Notes: generated by a model not told the origin, from the letters alone. A DNA stretch of 9,419 nt from Candidatus Woesearchaeota archaeon (GCA_030630695.1 DAOVMP010000007.1:1-9419); one strand, 5' to 3'; shown: positions 1-5,134, numbered from the stretch's first letter. Program-made: numbers and translations.

Positions 1-49
1 GAGCAAAAATAGGACTTGCAGTCCAGTTTTGAGGGTTTAACTTAGTCAG

Positions 50-66
50 GTTTTTTCTCTTTCTCA
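50..66 (+). terminator. T-rich run, possible terminator of an upstream plus-strand gene
   Basis: A pyrimidine-rich stretch with a TTTTTT run (51-58) lies after short in-frame stops at 10-12, 28-30 and 38-40, so a plus-strand gene ending in the first 40 bases could terminate here. Archaeal RNA polymerase stops on T-runs without needing a hairpin. No upstream gene can be identified from so few bases, so this is only a weak suggestion. Confidence 0.25.
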
Positions 67-87
67 TTGTGACATTTTTATCATAAC

Positions 88-98
88 CTTTAAATATT
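88..98 (+). promoter_or_regulatory. TATA box, leaderless promoter of the Fis-type HTH gene
   Basis: CTTTAAATATT, preceded by AAC as a possible BRE, is centred about 27 bases before the ATG at 120. That spacing predicts transcription starting at or next to the start codon, a leaderless mRNA. No ribosome-binding site is visible in between, which agrees. Confidence 0.55.
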
Positions 99-119
99 CT
101 AATTATTTTACCGTCTATA

Positions 120-767
120 ATGACCACTAAACAAGAATTAGAAAATTTGGTAGAAAAGCGTATAAAACCAATAGTTGAAAAAGCAATGCACGACTATTTG
201 GGTGTTACGATTACAGAGATTGAAGAAGATATTTCAGATAAATTAAAAAGATCTCCATTGATTGATTTTGAAATTGATACTAAAGTTCCTTTTAAAAAAG
301 CAAAAAAGAATTTTAAAAAAGTATATCTATCAGGATTATTAAAGCAAAGATTAGGAAATATTTCAGATGTTGCAAAGATTTCAGGCTTAGACAGGAGATC
401 TATACATAGATTAATCATAGAATTAAAAATTAAGATAGAAAATTTTAGAAAAGAACTAGAAAAAATAGAATACACAAAGCACGAAGCAGTGCAAAATATC
501 GTCGAGGAGACAGTAAAAAATTACAAATCTGCTTTAAATCCAACTAAACTAAAAGAATTTTACAAGCACGCGCCTTCAATTTCAAAAAATATTGCAAAAG
601 AGCTGCCAAAAGAGCCGTTAACCCTTCAAGCAGCCGAAAAAGAGTTTGAAAAAGCTTATTTTAAAAAAGCGTTAATAGAGAATAATAATAATATTTCTAA
701 AACGGCTAAAAAAATAGGTTTAAGATTTGAGACTTTGCACAGGAAGATAAAACATCTTAAAATATAG
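120..767 (+). CDS. Protein with two Fis-type helix-turn-helix segments
   Basis: This 215-aa, highly charged, Lys-rich protein has two similar segments resembling the bacterial Fis/NtrC C-terminal HTH. One covers about residues 58-103 (FKKAKKNFKKVYLSGLLKQ... GNISDVAKISGLDRRSIHR) and the other about 171-213 (EKEFEKAYFKKALIENNNN, ISKTAKKIGLRFETLHRKI). Both follow the Fis pattern: a first helix ending in L, a G/N-rich turn, then I-S-x-[VT]-A-K-x-x-G-L as the recognition unit and a basic last helix. Residues 1-57 and 104-165 are helical and charged, perhaps for dimerisation. I see no AAA+ domain, receiver or membrane segment, so it looks like a stand-alone DNA-binding protein (regulator or nucleoid protein). 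The ATG is set by the leaderless promoter at 88-98. It stands alone, 38 bases before the toxin-antitoxin pair, which has its own promoter. Its DNA targets are unknown. The fold call is good; the role is inference. Confidence 0.75.
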   Translation: MTTKQELENLVEKRIKPIVEKAMHDYLGVTITEIEEDISDKLKRSPLIDFEIDTKVPFKKAKKNFKKVYLSGLLKQRLGNISDVAKISGLDRRSIHRLIIELKIKIENFRKELEKIEYTKHEAVQNIVEETVKNYKSALNPTKLKEFYKHAPSISKNIAKELPKEPLTLQAAEKEFEKAYFKKALIENNNNISKTAKKIGLRFETLHRKIKHLKI

Positions 768-772
768 AAAGT

Positions 773-781
773 TTTATATAT
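773..781 (+). promoter_or_regulatory. TATA box of the toxin-antitoxin operon
   Basis: TTTATATAT is centred about 29 bases before the ATG at 806, which predicts a leaderless or near-leaderless transcript. No Shine-Dalgarno sequence is visible before 806. Confidence 0.6.
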
Positions 782-791
782 TATAATAGGT

Positions 792-803
792 TATAACGTT
801 ATA
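792..803 (+). promoter_or_regulatory. Palindromic candidate operator of the toxin-antitoxin operon
   Basis: TATAACGTTATA is a perfect 12-bp palindrome. It lies between the TATA box (773-781) and the toxin start (806), covering the predicted transcription start. Antitoxins of the AbrB/MazE and MqsA types repress their own operons by binding such palindromes, so this is a plausible autoregulatory site. The very AT-rich background makes short palindromes common, although the central CG is less so. Confidence 0.4.
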
Positions 804-805
804 TA

Positions 806-1006
806 ATGAATTTATTACTGACAAAACATGCAGTGCAGAGAATGGCTGAAAGAGCCGTTAACAAAGAGCAAGTAAAAGAGGCAATTAAAAAAGGGAGTAA
901 GATTAAGCAAACTGATGGTTTGCTTGCAATTTATGGATATATAGAAATAGCATATAAAAAAATAAGTAAAAATTGTTATAAAATCAAAACGGTGAAATTA
1001 AGATGA
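806..1006 (+). CDS. DUF4258-type small toxin (RelE/BrnT-like) of a toxin-antitoxin pair
   Basis: This 66-aa basic protein carries the DUF4258 signature at its N-terminus: an L-T-K-H-A-x-x-R-M-x-x-R run (residues 5-16) followed by a helix of the NKEQVKEAIKKG type and a beta-rich second half (GLLAIYGYIEIAYKK, YKIKTVKL). His8, Arg12 and Arg16 are the conserved polar positions. DUF4258 proteins are compact folds related to RelE/BrnT-type mRNA-cleaving toxins and are often encoded just before a YgiT-type zinc-finger antitoxin. That is exactly the arrangement here, with the next gene overlapping by ATGA (1003-1006). The protein is slightly shorter than many family members. The start is set by the leaderless promoter at 773-781. 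RNase activity is inferred from family and context only. Confidence 0.75.
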   Translation: MNLLLTKHAVQRMAERAVNKEQVKEAIKKGSKIKQTDGLLAIYGYIEIAYKKISKNCYKIKTVKLR

Positions 1007-1338
1007 AACGAACAAAATGTGAGGAATGTAAAGGAAAGATAATCAGGAAAAAAGTTCCATTTAAGTTATATGGAATAGAATTAGGTATGTTTACTGCAGA
1101 GATATGCCAAAAATGCAATGAAGAAATATACGATGAAGATACATTAGATAAAATCAACAAAGCAGCAAAACAAAAAGGATTGTGGGGATTGGAATCTAAA
1201 ACAAAGGTTGGTGAAGTAGGAAACTCATTGGATATTCGGATAAGTAAAAAGATTGCAGATTTTATTGGATTAAAAAAAGGAGAAGATATTTTAGTTCATC
1301 CAGAAAATAAAAAGAGAATAGTAATTGATGTTGTATAA
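1003..1338 (+). CDS. Antitoxin with YgiT-type zinc finger and AbrB/MazE-like domain
   Basis: This 111-aa protein has two parts. Residues 1-45 are a YgiT/MqsA-type zinc finger with CxxC pairs at Cys6/Cys9 and Cys35/Cys38. Residues about 67-110 are a swapped-hairpin AbrB/MazE DNA-binding domain (VGEVGNSLDIRISKKIADFI, then GLKKGEDILV), matching the classic GNSLxxRIPK...LGLKKGD pattern. In E. coli MqsA the zinc finger binds the toxin and a Xre-type HTH binds DNA; here AbrB replaces the HTH. Co-translation with the toxin is indicated by the ATGA overlap at 1003-1006, so no separate ribosome site is needed. The protein should neutralise the DUF4258 toxin and repress the operon, perhaps at the palindrome 792-803. 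Its stop is 1 base from the stop of the convergent EndoV-like gene. Confidence 0.8.
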   Translation: MKRTKCEECKGKIIRKKVPFKLYGIELGMFTAEICQKCNEEIYDEDTLDKINKAAKQKGLWGLESKTKVGEVGNSLDIRISKKIADFIGLKKGEDILVHPENKKRIVIDVV

Positions 1339-1339
1339 C

Positions 1340-1978
1340 TTAAGACTCTGAAAATTCGCTAATAATTTTTTTCAAATATTTTCTAGCTTCATGCAATGGT
1401 TCTGGGAGTTTGTGAGGATGAATTATGCTTTTCTTGACTAAATCAACAGAAGTTTTAAGTGAAATCAAATGTCCAGAAGAAACATAAAGCGGGTTTGCAT
1501 GCTCTTGTGTTGTAATTTCTTCCCCTCGAGTTTCGTTAAGGATAACGATTTTACCTTTTTTGATTTCACCGACTAATATTTTTTTGGCAATTCCGATAGA
1601 TGCTTTTCCTAATTCTACGCCGACATAAGAAGCCAAGCCGCATTTTAAAGGATGCGCAGCTCCGTGGCCGGCAATCATCAAGACTTCTGGTTCTAGTTCG
1701 AGAGAATAATATGTCTGCATTATTGCTGGACCTTCGCGAAATGCTAAAAATCCAGGAATGTACTGCATTGGAGTTTTAGAAATAGTGTGTTTTTTTTCTG
1801 CAATCTCAAATGTTTTGGCGTCAAGAACAACAACTGCGCAGATTATTTTATCGTCTACAAAAGCAGTTTCGAATCCTGCGATTTTCTTGATATCTTCTTT
1901 TTTTAGTTCGTCAGATGTCCGGACTTCTTTTGCTATTTTTCGCTGTACATCACGAAGTTTTTTCGTATTTACATTCAT
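1340..1978 (-). CDS. Endonuclease V homologue with substituted catalytic residues
   Basis: The 212-aa protein aligns along its whole length with endonuclease V, which cuts DNA or RNA next to deaminated adenine (inosine). Visible family motifs are KIAGFETAF (34-40), YIPGFLAFREGP (73-84), GHGAAHP...CGLASYVGV (104-121), IGIAKK (128-133), LYVSSGHL (164-171) and LPEP (191-194). Compared from memory with the Thermotoga maritima enzyme, the catalytic set D43/E89/D110/H214 corresponds here to Glu37, Glu82, Ala103 and Arg199. Only one of four is kept, while the inosine-pocket and wedge region is largely retained. It may be inactive as a nuclease, a binding protein, or use altered chemistry. The start at 1978 is preferred over an in-frame ATG at 2062, because a TATA box (2021-2030) lies inside the longer version and the family N-terminus matches the shorter one. 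Family call is strong; activity is doubtful. Confidence 0.85.
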   Translation of the reverse strand: MNVNTKKLRDVQRKIAKEVRTSDELKKEDIKKIAGFETAFVDDKIICAVVVLDAKTFEIAEKKHTISKTPMQYIPGFLAFREGPAIMQTYYSLELEPEVLMIAGHGAAHPLKCGLASYVGVELGKASIGIAKKILVGEIKKGKIVILNETRGEEITTQEHANPLYVSSGHLISLKTSVDLVKKSIIHPHKLPEPLHEARKYLKKIISEFSES

Positions 1979-2020
1979 TGAATTCCCGCCTTTTTTAGTA
2001 TAAGAATATAGCTGAAAGAA

Positions 2021-2030
2021 GTATTTAAAG
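2021..2030 (-). promoter_or_regulatory. TATA box of the EndoV-like gene
   Basis: On the minus strand this reads CTTTAAATAC. It predicts a transcription start near 2000 and a leader of about 20 bases before the ATG at 1978. The leader contains GGCGGGA, only a poor Shine-Dalgarno match. The box supports the 1978 start, since a start at 2062 would lie upstream of it. Confidence 0.5.
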
Positions 2031-2066
2031 ATTAGGGAGGTATTATCACCTTCCGATAACAAAGAA

Positions 2067-2243
2067 TTATATAATTTTAAACTCTTTCTCGACGTGTTTT
2101 TCGATTTTCATCGAGCGTAATTTGATCTGATCTTCGAGTTTTTTAATAATAACATTTGTTTCAAGAGTTTTTAATTGCAGAAATTCCTCGGATAATTTAA
2201 AATCCGGTTTTATTTTGGAAGTTTCTTTTTGTATGTTTCTCAT
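2067..2243 (-). CDS. Small charged helical protein, unknown function (58 aa)
   Basis: This ORF encodes MRNIQKETSKIKPDFKLSEE followed by a Leu/Ile-heptad-like segment (about residues 21-56: FLQLKTLETNVIIKKLEDQI and a basic end). It looks like one long amphipathic or coiled-coil helix, with no Cys and no membrane segment. Support for it being real: a TATA box (2263-2273) sits about 25 bases before the ATG, the leaderless geometry seen at neighbouring genes; the ORF fills a gap that would otherwise be unusually long here; and codon use resembles its neighbours. It lies between ZPR1 and the EndoV-like gene in the same direction. I recognise no family. It could be a small DNA- or protein-binding adaptor, but nothing shows which. 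Confidence 0.55.
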   Translation of the reverse strand: MRNIQKETSKIKPDFKLSEEFLQLKTLETNVIIKKLEDQIKLRSMKIEKHVEKEFKII

Positions 2244-2262
2244 GAAACTAAGAATATCTTCT

Positions 2263-2273
2263 TATTTTATAAA
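2263..2273 (-). promoter_or_regulatory. TATA box of the 58-aa ORF
   Basis: On the minus strand this reads TTTATAAAATA, centred about 25 bases before the ATG at 2243, so the transcript would be leaderless. It is the main evidence that the small ORF is expressed. Confidence 0.5.
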
Positions 2274-2315
2274 CTTTGTTGTTTTTATTGTCTAAAGAAC
2301 ATAAGGTTATGCGGA

Positions 2316-2849
2316 TTAAATTTTCTTTTTAACAGCCTTATCAGAAATGATTGCTGAATTTCCAGTTGGATCTTCGATAATAATCTTCAGTTTTTCATTT
2401 CCCCACAGAACTTTTTGTATTTTTTTAAGTAATTTTTTAGCTTTTTTCTTAGCAGCAGGATCTTCTTCAGTGTCTCGTAAAGTTTCAACTTGTTCTTTAA
2501 ATTTAACAATAATTCCTTCGACATTTGAGATAAATCCTTCAGAAGCAGGTCCTGGAGACATGGTTCCAACATGAGGTATTTTTACAGTTGCTTCTGAACT
2601 TTTAATTACGCGAACATTTAGATCTTTTTTATTTTTGACTTCAAATGTATATTTGCATGGTTCTTTTTTCTCTTCTGCTTCTAAATCTGCTTTCCGATAA
2701 TTACATGAAGAACAAGTCATGGAAAAAACAAATACATTTCCAAAATAAGGAACTTCTAATTTAGATTCCATAAGTGTTAGAGTTTTCTTACGACACATTG
2801 GACATAACTGCCCGCCGAGTGTATTGGATTGTTCTTTTTTCTTCCCCAT
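2316..2849 (-). CDS. ZPR1 zinc-finger domain protein
   Basis: This 177-aa protein has one ZPR1 module, as is usual in archaea (eukaryotic ZPR1 has two). A four-cysteine zinc ribbon is formed by Cys16/Cys19 (CPMC) and Cys46/Cys49 (CSSC, followed by NYR). A beta-rich A-domain follows, with IPHVGTMSPGPASEGFISNV (91-110), a helical Lys-rich stretch (about 113-148), and the signature IEDPTGNSAI (158-167). Eukaryotic ZPR1 acts as a chaperone for newly made eEF1A; a similar role with archaeal EF-1 alpha is reasonable but not shown by the sequence. It is the third gene in the sepF direction, 14 bases after the 99-aa ORF. It also has its own TATA box inside the end of that ORF, giving a leaderless start at 2849. 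Confidence 0.93.
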   Translation of the reverse strand: MGKKKEQSNTLGGQLCPMCRKKTLTLMESKLEVPYFGNVFVFSMTCSSCNYRKADLEAEEKKEPCKYTFEVKNKKDLNVRVIKSSEATVKIPHVGTMSPGPASEGFISNVEGIIVKFKEQVETLRDTEEDPAAKKKAKKLLKKIQKVLWGNEKLKIIIEDPTGNSAIISDKAVKKKI

Positions 2850-2863
2850 AGAATAAATTATAA

Positions 2864-3163
2864 TTAAGATGTTTTTAAATCTTTTTGTTTTTCCTTATTT
2901 ACAAAAAGTTCAATGGCAGAACTAAGTATTTTTTTTTCGGTGCCAAAGCTATAATAGTCTCTATCAATTAAAGATTGACGAGAACGGGTGTGTTGGCCCA
3001 ATCTGTTGCCAATGTCTCTTATATTCTTTTTTATAAGATGTTTTATTGTCTTTTCTACAAGACCTTCAAATTGAACTAATGTTGTTGGAATGGTTTGAGG
3101 AAGATAAGTACCTCTAGGCACGTGATTTGCACATAAATACCATTGGTTTTGGTCTTCACTCAT
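2864..3163 (-). CDS. Conserved-looking 99-aa protein of unknown function between sepF and ZPR1
   Basis: I do not recognise a family. The N-terminal part (residues 8-27: WYLCANHVPRGTYLPQTIPT) is unusually rich in aromatic residues, Pro and Gly for this genome. It is followed by helices (about 28-52 and 76-95) separated by a basic, polar stretch, GNRLGQHTRSRQSLIDRDYY (52-71). There is no membrane segment, and a single Cys (11) makes a zinc site unlikely. It starts 23 bases after the sepF stop without a clear ribosome site. A poor TATA-like sequence (about 3177-3188) is present, but translation from the sepF transcript is as likely. Its position suggests co-expression with SepF, so a cell-division or envelope role is possible but unproven. 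Confidence 0.65.
   Translation of the reverse strand: MSEDQNQWYLCANHVPRGTYLPQTIPTTLVQFEGLVEKTIKHLIKKNIRDIGNRLGQHTRSRQSLIDRDYYSFGTEKKILSSAIELFVNKEKQKDLKTS
2871..2882 (-). promoter_or_regulatory. TATA box of the ZPR1 gene, inside the preceding ORF
   Basis: On the minus strand this contains GATTTAAAAAC, centred about 28 bases before the ATG at 2849. It overlaps the last codons of the 99-aa ORF, so ZPR1 can be transcribed independently of sepF as a leaderless mRNA. Confidence 0.5.
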
Positions 3164-3186
3164 TGTAATAAAAAGAAATATTAAAA

Positions 3187-3576
3187 TTATTCCTTAACAG
3201 AACCCATTTTTTTAGTTTTGTGAATTGTTGCAAATGCCGGTGTCACGATTATATAATCTTCTCCAAATCCTGCAATCTCTCCATCAATTGCATCTGTAGT
3301 TTTCTTAAGTTTATTAATCGCTCTTTTAAGTTCGATTAAATCTCTGTCTTTCAAAGGTCGAATATTTACTAATGCAATTGTATATCCTTCGCGTAAAGAG
3401 TCTAGTATTGGTTTGATATCTTCGAAATCATCTAATTGAAAAGGCCGAACAACTATCTTACTTTTAGTTTCTGTGTTTTCATGATCAAGTTCAACATAGT
3501 CTGATTCATCAGAATCGAGTTCTTCGTATCCTGGTCCGCTGATTTTAGCCTTTAATGAAGAGAAGAAATTTTTCAT
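3187..3576 (-). CDS. sepF: SepF-like cell division protein (FtsZ membrane anchor)
   Basis: The 129-aa product matches archaeal SepF (formerly DUF552). Residues 1-12 (MKNFFSSLKAKI) form an amphipathic membrane-targeting helix. Residues 13-40 are an acidic, flexible linker. Residues 41-120 form the SepF core, with VVRPFQLDDFEDI, the LREGYTIALVNIRPLKDRDL strand-helix segment, a basic helix and the GEIAGFGEDYIIVTP strand pair that builds the dimer interface. In archaea SepF tethers FtsZ to the membrane and is essential for division in species studied. The start is fixed by a strong ribosome site, AGGAGGTT (minus strand, 3583-3590), six bases before the ATG, and a TATA box at 3627-3636. It is the first gene of a minus-strand cluster and is divergent from eL21. 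FtsZ is not in the window. Confidence 0.93.
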   Translation of the reverse strand: MKNFFSSLKAKISGPGYEELDSDESDYVELDHENTETKSKIVVRPFQLDDFEDIKPILDSLREGYTIALVNIRPLKDRDLIELKRAINKLKKTTDAIDGEIAGFGEDYIIVTPAFATIHKTKKMGSVKE

Positions 3577-3582
3577 TCTCGT

Positions 3583-3590
3583 AACCTCCT
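3583..3590 (-). promoter_or_regulatory. Strong Shine-Dalgarno site of sepF
   Basis: On the minus strand this reads AGGAGGTT, six bases before the ATG at 3576. It is the best match to the 16S anti-SD among the minus-strand genes, the others of which are leaderless or have poor sites. Confidence 0.8.
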
Positions 3591-3626
3591 GTTTTATCTT
3601 TACTTGAGAATGGTATTAGGGGGCAT

Positions 3627-3636
3627 CTATATAAAT
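3627..3636 (-). promoter_or_regulatory. TATA box of sepF
   Basis: On the minus strand this reads ATTTATATAG, predicting transcription from about 3605 and a leader of about 30 bases that carries the Shine-Dalgarno site. It is divergent from the eL21 promoter at 3685-3693. Confidence 0.6.
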
Positions 3637-3684
3637 CTTTTGCTTCTCTAAAATACAGTTTTTTCACTATTTAAAAACAGAACC

Positions 3685-3693
3685 TTTTTAAAT
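3685..3693 (+). promoter_or_regulatory. TATA box of the eL21-rpoF operon
   Basis: TTTTTAAAT, preceded by AACC, is centred about 27 bases before the ATG at 3716, so the eL21 mRNA is predicted to be leaderless. Confidence 0.55.
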
Positions 3694-3715
3694 AGGCAAT
3701 AACTCCAAATAGACT

Positions 3716-4009
3716 ATGGGTAGCAGAAAAGGGACTACTAGGAGAAAGACAAGAAAACTAATGTCTAAGCATTTTAGAAATAAAGGTAAAATAAGTGTTA
3801 CTTCTTTTCTAGCTACGTATAATAAAGGAGATAGAGTTGTTATAAAGCCAGAGCCGGCATATCAAAAAGGCATTTGTCATTTGAGATTTTATGGCCATCA
3901 AGGCATAATCAAGTCTAAAAAAGGAAACTGTTATGTAGTTCAGATTAAAGATAAAAACAAGCCTAAGGAGGTTATTGTGCATCCTGTGCATTTAAAAACA
4001 TCAAAATGA
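3716..4009 (+). CDS. rpl21e: 50S ribosomal protein eL21 (L21e)
   Basis: This 97-aa basic protein is full length for archaeal L21e and has no bacterial counterpart. It begins with the typical GSRKGTTRRKTRKLMSKHFR (2-21), followed by the SH3-like barrel: YNKGDRVVIKPEPAYQKG (35-52), FYGHQGII (58-65), KKGNCYVVQI (67-76) and the closing strand with VHPVHLK (89-95). The His-Pro-x-His-Leu element near the end is a family hallmark. It binds 23S rRNA in the large subunit. The stop overlaps the rpoF start by ATGA (4006-4009), and rpl21e-rpoF linkage is a well-known archaeal gene order. The start follows from the leaderless promoter at 3685-3693. Confidence 0.97.
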   Translation: MGSRKGTTRRKTRKLMSKHFRNKGKISVTSFLATYNKGDRVVIKPEPAYQKGICHLRFYGHQGIIKSKKGNCYVVQIKDKNKPKEVIVHPVHLKTSK

Positions 4010-4362
4010 AAAACAAGATAATTAGTGAAACACCTATGAATTTAGTTGAGGTTAAGGAAGAGCTTAAAAAAGTTCAAAAAAGAGACGAGGAATTGAATTT
4101 CAGAGCTCAAAAAACAGTAGATTATCTTAATCCTGTTGCTAAGTTGACTCTGAAACAAGTTAATGAAATTAAAACTGCGTTAGAAAAACTTAAGATATTG
4201 AGATTAAAAGAAATTCATATTAAAAAATTAATAGATGTTTTGCCTACTGCAGAAGAAGATGTTAATGTAGTTCTGCAAGGTTACACTTTGAACTTGAAAA
4301 AAGAAGATATGAAGAAGATTGCAGTGGCAATCAAGGGTGTTGTTCCTGAATCTAAGAAATAA
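4006..4362 (+). CDS. rpoF: DNA-directed RNA polymerase subunit Rpo4 (RpoF/Rpb4)
   Basis: The 118-aa product is the archaeal homologue of eukaryotic Rpb4. With Rpo7 it forms the stalk of RNA polymerase, which aids promoter opening and binds emerging RNA. Visible are the N-terminal strand region (IISETPMNLVEVKEEL, 5-20), the long helical part (KRDEELNFRAQKTVDYL, 25-41) and the HRDC-like C-terminal helices (about 47-115). These include LTLKQVNEIKTALEKL and IKKLIDVLPTAEEDVNVVLQ, with the conserved LP(T)..EDV element at 79-87. Length is normal. It is translationally coupled to eL21 by the ATGA overlap. T-runs follow its stop (4363-4394), before the separate promoter of DUF655. Confidence 0.95.
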   Translation: MKNKIISETPMNLVEVKEELKKVQKRDEELNFRAQKTVDYLNPVAKLTLKQVNEIKTALEKLKILRLKEIHIKKLIDVLPTAEEDVNVVLQGYTLNLKKEDMKKIAVAIKGVVPESKK

Positions 4363-4394
4363 TTTTTTTCAGTTTTAAAAATTCTTGTTTTTTT
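4363..4394 (+). terminator. T-run terminators after rpoF
   Basis: Two runs of T, one directly after the rpoF stop (4364-4370) and one at 4387-4394, precede the next promoter. This is the usual intrinsic terminator form for archaeal RNA polymerase. No strong hairpin is needed or seen. Confidence 0.5.
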
Positions 4395-4415
4395 TAACGT
4401 CTGATTAAGCATAAA

Positions 4416-4424
4416 GTTTATATA
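4416..4424 (+). promoter_or_regulatory. TATA box of the DUF655 gene
   Basis: GTTTATATA predicts a transcription start near 4446 and a leader of about 43 bases. The leader carries GGGGT (4478-4482) as a modest ribosome site six bases before the GTG at 4489. Confidence 0.55.
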
Positions 4425-4488
4425 CTTAATACATTTTGACTTAATTTAGATAGTTGGGTTTACAGAAATATGACTAAGGGGTTTTATA

Positions 4489-5067
4489 GTGATGGAAATA
4501 GCAAGAGAAAAACAGCAGATGAAAGAAGAATATGCTATTGTTCTAGATTTCTTGCCGCATGGTTATCCCTTTGATAAAAGACCTTCTCATAAGAAAAGCG
4601 CAGTTGTGCAGGCAATAGGTAAATCAAGATTTGTATTGCTGGAATTAGTTCCTAAGAAAGATGTATTTTTACAGCCATATGAAGAGATCTATATAGGAGA
4701 AGGTAAGAGAGATAAAATTCATCATATCATGGGAAAGCTAGCTATAGATAAATTAACTGCAACAGCAAAGAATGAGCTGGATTATGTTGTCAAGGATGTT
4801 GTTTTAAAAAATGAAAAACTATTTGTTAAGTTTTTCAATAAAGCTCAGCCTTTAACCACTAGAATGCATCAATTAGAATTAATACCGGGTTTAGGTAAAA
4901 AACACATGTGGGAGATACTGGACAAACGTAAAGATAAGGAGTTTGAAAGCTTTAAAGACCTAAAGAGCCGTATTAAGCTCTTGCCTAACCCAGAAAAGGC
5001 CATAATCAAGCGTATTTTAAACGAGATTAGTGGTAAAGAAAAGCATAAATTGTTTGTAGACGCCTAA
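4489..5067 (+). CDS. DUF655 helix-hairpin-helix nucleic-acid-binding protein
   Basis: This 192-aa protein belongs to the archaeal DUF655 family. An N-terminal beta-rich region (about 13-75) has EYAIVLDFLPHGYPFDKRP, a conserved opening, and a second conserved segment at YEEIYIGEGKRDKI (64-77). A C-terminal HhH unit follows, with LELIPGLGKKHMWEIL (129-144) and a second helical unit (about 152-182). HhH motifs bind the backbone of DNA or RNA. In many archaea the gene follows rpl21e and rpoF and precedes the 16S rRNA methyltransferase gene rsmA/ksgA, which hints at an rRNA or ribosome role; rsmA is absent here. The start is GTG 4489 or the adjacent ATG 4492. The GGGGT at 4478-4482 fits the GTG slightly better. 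Exact biochemical function is unknown. Confidence 0.88.
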   Translation: MMEIAREKQQMKEEYAIVLDFLPHGYPFDKRPSHKKSAVVQAIGKSRFVLLELVPKKDVFLQPYEEIYIGEGKRDKIHHIMGKLAIDKLTATAKNELDYVVKDVVLKNEKLFVKFFNKAQPLTTRMHQLELIPGLGKKHMWEILDKRKDKEFESFKDLKSRIKLLPNPEKAIIKRILNEISGKEKHKLFVDA

Positions 5068-5078
5068 TTCTTAGAAAG

Positions 5079-5087
5079 TTTTATATA
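5079..5087 (+). promoter_or_regulatory. TATA box of the DUF5679 gene
   Basis: TTTTATATA lies just after the DUF655 stop and predicts a start near 5110 and a leader of about 25 bases carrying GGGGTGA (5123-5129), six bases before the ATG at 5135. Confidence 0.6.
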
Positions 5088-5134
5088 GTAAATAGTATTA
5101 TTCACTCATAAATATAATCTTTGGGGTGAATATT

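Noticed and set aside
1..40. tRNA-like anticodon arm: GGACTTGCAGTCC can be read as a stem-loop with anticodon TGC on the plus strand or GCA on the minus strand.
   Set aside because: Only three of five anticodon-stem pairs form on either strand, and no D arm, T arm (GGTTC-A-ATCC) or acceptor stem can be found at the required distances. The symmetry of the word explains why both strands look similar.
1979..2062. Longer EndoV-like reading frame starting at 2062.
   Set aside because: The extra 28 residues do not resemble the family N-terminus, and the gene's TATA box lies inside them.
4470..4574. Short plus-strand frame starting ATG ACT AAG upstream of and overlapping the DUF655 start.
   Set aside because: It is out of frame with DUF655, ends after 34 codons and has no ribosome site. 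The GGGGT and GTG/ATG at 4489/4492 explain the DUF655 start better. A regulatory upstream ORF cannot be excluded but has no support.
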